Shown piece by piece: positions 61,600-64,000 of a stretch of DNA of 64,000 nt (the stretch's first letter is position 1; the number at the start of each line of letters is the position of its first letter). Origin of the DNA: Phycisphaerae bacterium (GTDB lineage Bacteria > Planctomycetota > Phycisphaerae > UBA1845). A program made the position numbers and the translations under genes. A model generated the notes under the pieces. It was not told the origin of the DNA. It did no database searches and saw only the letters and a list, made by a program, of their open reading frames with translations. The stretch spans positions 1 through 64,000 of the forward strand of contig JAJDDP010000045.1 in the NCBI GenBank assembly GCA_029260235.1. The letters run 5' to 3'.

Positions 61600-63090
61600 C
61601 TAACAGCTTCTCCAAGGTCCTGCTTCTTGCCATGGGCTGGTGACCGCCTGTGTCACCCGCTCCCCAAGGCTGCGGTCCACTTGGCTCTTTGCCAGCGCCC
61701 AGGCTGCGGCGATCAACGCTTCGGGCGGAGGTTCTTCATCGCTGTGGGCCAAGGCCGAACAATGCTCATCCAAGAATCCAGTGTGCAGGTGGCCGGCGGC
61801 GAATGCGGAGTGCCCCACGACTGCCCGTAGGAATTCGATGTTCGTAGTTACGCCGAGCACAGCGTATCGTTCTAGGGCTGACTTCATGCTATCCACGGCT
61901 GCAGGTCGATCAGCCGCCCAAACAACCAGCTTAGCCAGCATCGCATCATAGTGGACGGTGACGAGCGAGCCTCGGCTAATGCCGCTATCTACCCGCACAC
62001 CATGCCCGCCAAGCGGAGCTGCATGGTGTGCGATCATCCCGATCGAAGGGGTGAAACCATTCCGAGCATCTTCGGCATAGATACGGCATTCGATGGCATG
62101 ACCGCGCGGCTGCAAGTCGTCCTGGCCAAAAGGCAGCTTGGCGCCATTGGCTACGCAGACTTGCAATCGGACCAAATCCTGCCCCAGGGTCATCTCGGTC
62201 ACCGGATGTTCGACCTGCAATCGGGTGTTGACCTCTAGAAAGTAGTGGTCCCCGTTGGCATCGAGCATGAACTCGACCGTGCCTGCGTTGCTGTATCCCA
62301 GGGTCTTGGCTGCCAGCACTGCCGACTCACCCATCCGTTTTCGTAGAGCTGGATCGAGCCCAGGCGACGGCGATTCCTCAATGATCTTTTGGTGGCGCCG
62401 TTGGATGGAGCACTCCCGTTCAAACATGTGCACCACGTTCCCGTGGGAGTCGCCGAAGATCTGGAACTCTATGTGTCGAGCCTTCTCGATGTATTTTTCG
62501 ATGAACACACGGCTATCGGCAAAGGCTGCCCCTGCTTCGCGTTGAGCTGCTTCGATCGCCTGCTTCAAATCGGCAGCCTTCTTGACGATGCGCATACCCC
62601 GCCCACCGCCGCCGGCGGCAGCCTTGATGATGGCCGGGTAGCCGATGCGGCTGGCGTGCTTCTTGAGTCCGCTTGCGTCGTTGGCAGAGCCGCCAGGGAG
62701 CATGGGCACTCCGGCATCAGCCAGCACTTTCTTGGCTACGATCTTGTCGCCCATCTGACGGATGACCTCAGGCGTTGGCCCGATGAAGGTCAGTCCCGCA
62801 TCGGCGCAGGCCTGGGCGAATTCGGCATTCTCCGATAGAAACCCATACCCTGGATGAATGGCTTCGACGCCGTGACTTACCGCGATCTCGATGATCTTGT
62901 CGCCGCGAAGATAGGTGTCGCCGGCTGATTCGCCTTCGAGCGGATAGGCTTCGTCGGCACTGGCGACATGAAGGGCCCCGCTGTCCGGTGTCGAGTAGAC
63001 CGCTACCGAACCAATGCCCATCTCCCGCAACGTCTGGGCGATGCGAACGGCGATCTCACCACGATTGGCTATCAGAACTTTCGAAAACAT
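61600..63090 (-). CDS. Biotin carboxylase subunit of an acyl-CoA (methylcrotonyl-CoA-type) carboxylase
   Basis: About 496 residues from the ATG at 63090. Biotin carboxylase N-domain (FSKVLIANRGEIAVRIAQTL), ATP-grasp region with the Gly-rich loop (AAAGGGGRGMRIVKK), HIEFQIFGDSHGNVVHMFER, ECSIQRRHQKIIEESPSP and EVNTRLQVEHPVTEMTLG, and the C-domain (HAIECRIYAEDARNGFTPSI). It carboxylates biotin with bicarbonate and ATP. The tail ends QEAGPWRSC at TAG, after which the same frame continues as the carrier protein. The carboxyltransferase subunit is not in the window and probably lies to the right. Confidence 0.93.
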   Translation of the reverse strand: MFSKVLIANRGEIAVRIAQTLREMGIGSVAVYSTPDSGALHVASADEAYPLEGESAGDTYLRGDKIIEIAVSHGVEAIHPGYGFLSENAEFAQACADAGLTFIGPTPEVIRQMGDKIVAKKVLADAGVPMLPGGSANDASGLKKHASRIGYPAIIKAAAGGGGRGMRIVKKAADLKQAIEAAQREAGAAFADSRVFIEKYIEKARHIEFQIFGDSHGNVVHMFERECSIQRRHQKIIEESPSPGLDPALRKRMGESAVLAAKTLGYSNAGTVEFMLDANGDHYFLEVNTRLQVEHPVTEMTLGQDLVRLQVCVANGAKLPFGQDDLQPRGHAIECRIYAEDARNGFTPSIGMIAHHAAPLGGHGVRVDSGISRGSLVTVHYDAMLAKLVVWAADRPAAVDSMKSALERYAVLGVTTNIEFLRAVVGHSAFAAGHLHTGFLDEHCSALAHSDEEPPPEALIAAAWALAKSQVDRSLGERVTQAVTSPWQEAGPWRSC

Positions 63091-63149
63091 ACCGAAGGGC
63101 GGAATCCCCATGTATCAAAGTGATCGACGGGTTGTCCCCGCCAGTGATC

Positions 63150-63938
63150 TTATTTCGTTCGCCGAACCCATTCAGGATCACGCTTCTCGAGGAAGGCTTT
63201 CAAACCCTCCTGCCCCTCGACAGACACGCGGCGCTCGGCGATCTCTCGGGTGGTCAATTCTTGGGCAGCGTCCCAATCAAACCGGGCCATCTCGGTCAGC
63301 ACGCGCTTGCAATGCCTCAACGCCTCAGGTCCGTTCTTGCTCATGATGCCTACTATTCGGGTGATCCAACCATCGAGGGCTGATTCATCGGCAGAGACAT
63401 CCGATACCAAACCGATTCGCTTGGCTTCGGCGGCAACGAAGCGTTCAGCCGTCAACGCGTACCGCTGCAAGTGTCCACGCCCGATCTTCTCCAGCACATA
63501 AGGGCTGATCACCGCCGGCAGGATTCCGAGTTTGACCTCACTGAGGCAAAACAGTGCCGACTCGGTGGCCACAGCGATATCGCAGGCTGCCACCAATCCG
63601 ACGCCGCCGCCGATGGCAGCTCCGTGGACGCGGGCTATGACCGGCTTTGGACATTCCCGAATAGCCCGCAGCATGTTGGCCATCTCGTTGGCGTCAGCCA
63701 CGTTCTGCTCGAAGGAGTAATCCACCATCCGCTTCATCCAGTGGATATCCGCCCCGGCACAGAACGACTTGCCTTCGCTAGCGAGGACTACAACACGCAC
63801 ACTGTCGTCCTGCCCAGCTCGCACAAACGCTTCGGTTAGCTCGGCAATCACAACTTCATTGAACGCGTTATGCAATTCGGGCCGGGCGATGGTGATCTTG
63901 GCGACAGGCCCTTCATTTGACTGGGTTACGAATTGCAT
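63150..63938 (-). CDS. Methylglutaconyl-CoA hydratase-type enoyl-CoA hydratase
   Basis: About 262 residues from the ATG at 63938; the frame is open to 63998, near the window edge. Crotonase features: ITIARPELHNAFNEVVIAEL, the oxyanion loop SFCAGADIHWMKRM, VHGAAIGGGVGLVAACDIAV and FCLSEVKLGILPAVISPYVL, which carries the Glu/Gly positions typical of the leucine-pathway hydratase. It converts 3-methylglutaconyl-CoA to HMG-CoA, between the carboxylase and the lyase. Same strand as the carboxylase genes, with 59 bases between. Confidence 0.88.
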   Translation of the reverse strand: MQFVTQSNEGPVAKITIARPELHNAFNEVVIAELTEAFVRAGQDDSVRVVVLASEGKSFCAGADIHWMKRMVDYSFEQNVADANEMANMLRAIRECPKPVIARVHGAAIGGGVGLVAACDIAVATESALFCLSEVKLGILPAVISPYVLEKIGRGHLQRYALTAERFVAAEAKRIGLVSDVSADESALDGWITRIVGIMSKNGPEALRHCKRVLTEMARFDWDAAQELTTREIAERRVSVEGQEGLKAFLEKRDPEWVRRTK

Positions 63939-64000
63939 ACGGATCCGATCTAGCTGTGCCGCAGATAACTCCTTCGTTCTGCCGCGTTCTTGTTTCACGC

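Noticed and set aside
61597-61602. TAG recoding as pyrrolysine or similar between biotin carboxylase and carrier
   Set aside because: No sign of recoding elements, and GTG-ATG directly after the stop offers ordinary reinitiation. Left as a finding, not as a recoded gene.

Overview
The window looks like part of a Planctomycetota chromosome, probably Phycisphaerae-like. The signs are three proteins ending in a Cys-x-x-Cys-Gly-Tyr-Asp-Leu-Thr-Gly-Asn zinc ribbon, a PEP-CTERM protein, several Asp-rich thrombospondin-3-like exported proteins, a CHASE2 Ser/Thr kinase, a sigma factor with a long N-terminal extension, and a lone 5S rRNA gene. This is inferred from protein style; no 16S rRNA is present.

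Layout. 1-4.6 kb: the end of an IS5-family transposase runs into a 5'-truncated calcium-binding-repeat gene, followed by an Asp-rich lipoprotein. 4.9-9.3 kb: a decayed ISL3-type insertion sequence, a pentapeptide-repeat membrane protein, a small planctomycete-type protein, an exported formylglycine-generating-enzyme-like PEP-CTERM protein, and a zinc-ribbon protein. 9.8-17.9 kb: a signalling block with an excisionase-type HTH protein, a 1611-residue hybrid histidine kinase, an HD-GYP response regulator and a receiver-HDOD protein. 17.9-19.4 kb: a gene graveyard with an integrase tail, a tRNA-Val 3' fragment and a TPR fragment.

19.4-27 kb: a probable nitric-oxide or nitrosative-stress island. 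A GbsR/MarR-type regulator carries its own promoter and a 16-bp inverted repeat that recurs at a downstream gene. It is followed by small membrane proteins, a DCC-family thiol protein and two SDR-type NAD(P)-binding proteins. A divergent Rrf2 regulator then faces a quinol-type nitric oxide reductase and a RIC/ScdA iron-sulfur repair protein. 27-34 kb: an unusual sigma factor, an exported C39-like peptidase, and a 1221-residue VWA/Cys-rich/HYR/TSP3 surface lipoprotein containing a hexanucleotide repeat.

35-41 kb: a two-gene nonulosonic (sialic) acid pathway (a CMP-sugar synthetase/sialate synthase fusion plus a hydrolysing 2-epimerase), an ACT-domain protein and dnaK. A shared upstream motif occurs before the sugar operon and before dnaK. 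41-50.5 kb: zinc-ribbon paralogs, a Kdo/WaaP-like kinase, a macro-domain protein, a multi-TM protein, an MMPL transporter, an exported protein with a CG-hydrophobic-Arg tail, and an SGNH hydrolase. 50.6-51 kb: three possible tandem tiny genes with Shine-Dalgarno-like sites.

51-64 kb, almost all minus strand: CHASE2 kinase, SAM hydroxide adenosyltransferase, stand-alone 5S rRNA with its own promoter and terminator, diadenylate cyclase plus YbbR protein, ComEC, biotin ligase, and a leucine-degradation set. That set holds HMG-CoA lyase, a biotin carboxyl carrier protein, biotin carboxylase and methylglutaconyl-CoA hydratase. The biotin ligase next to the biotin enzyme makes functional sense. The biotin carboxylase and carrier parts are separated only by one in-frame TAG.
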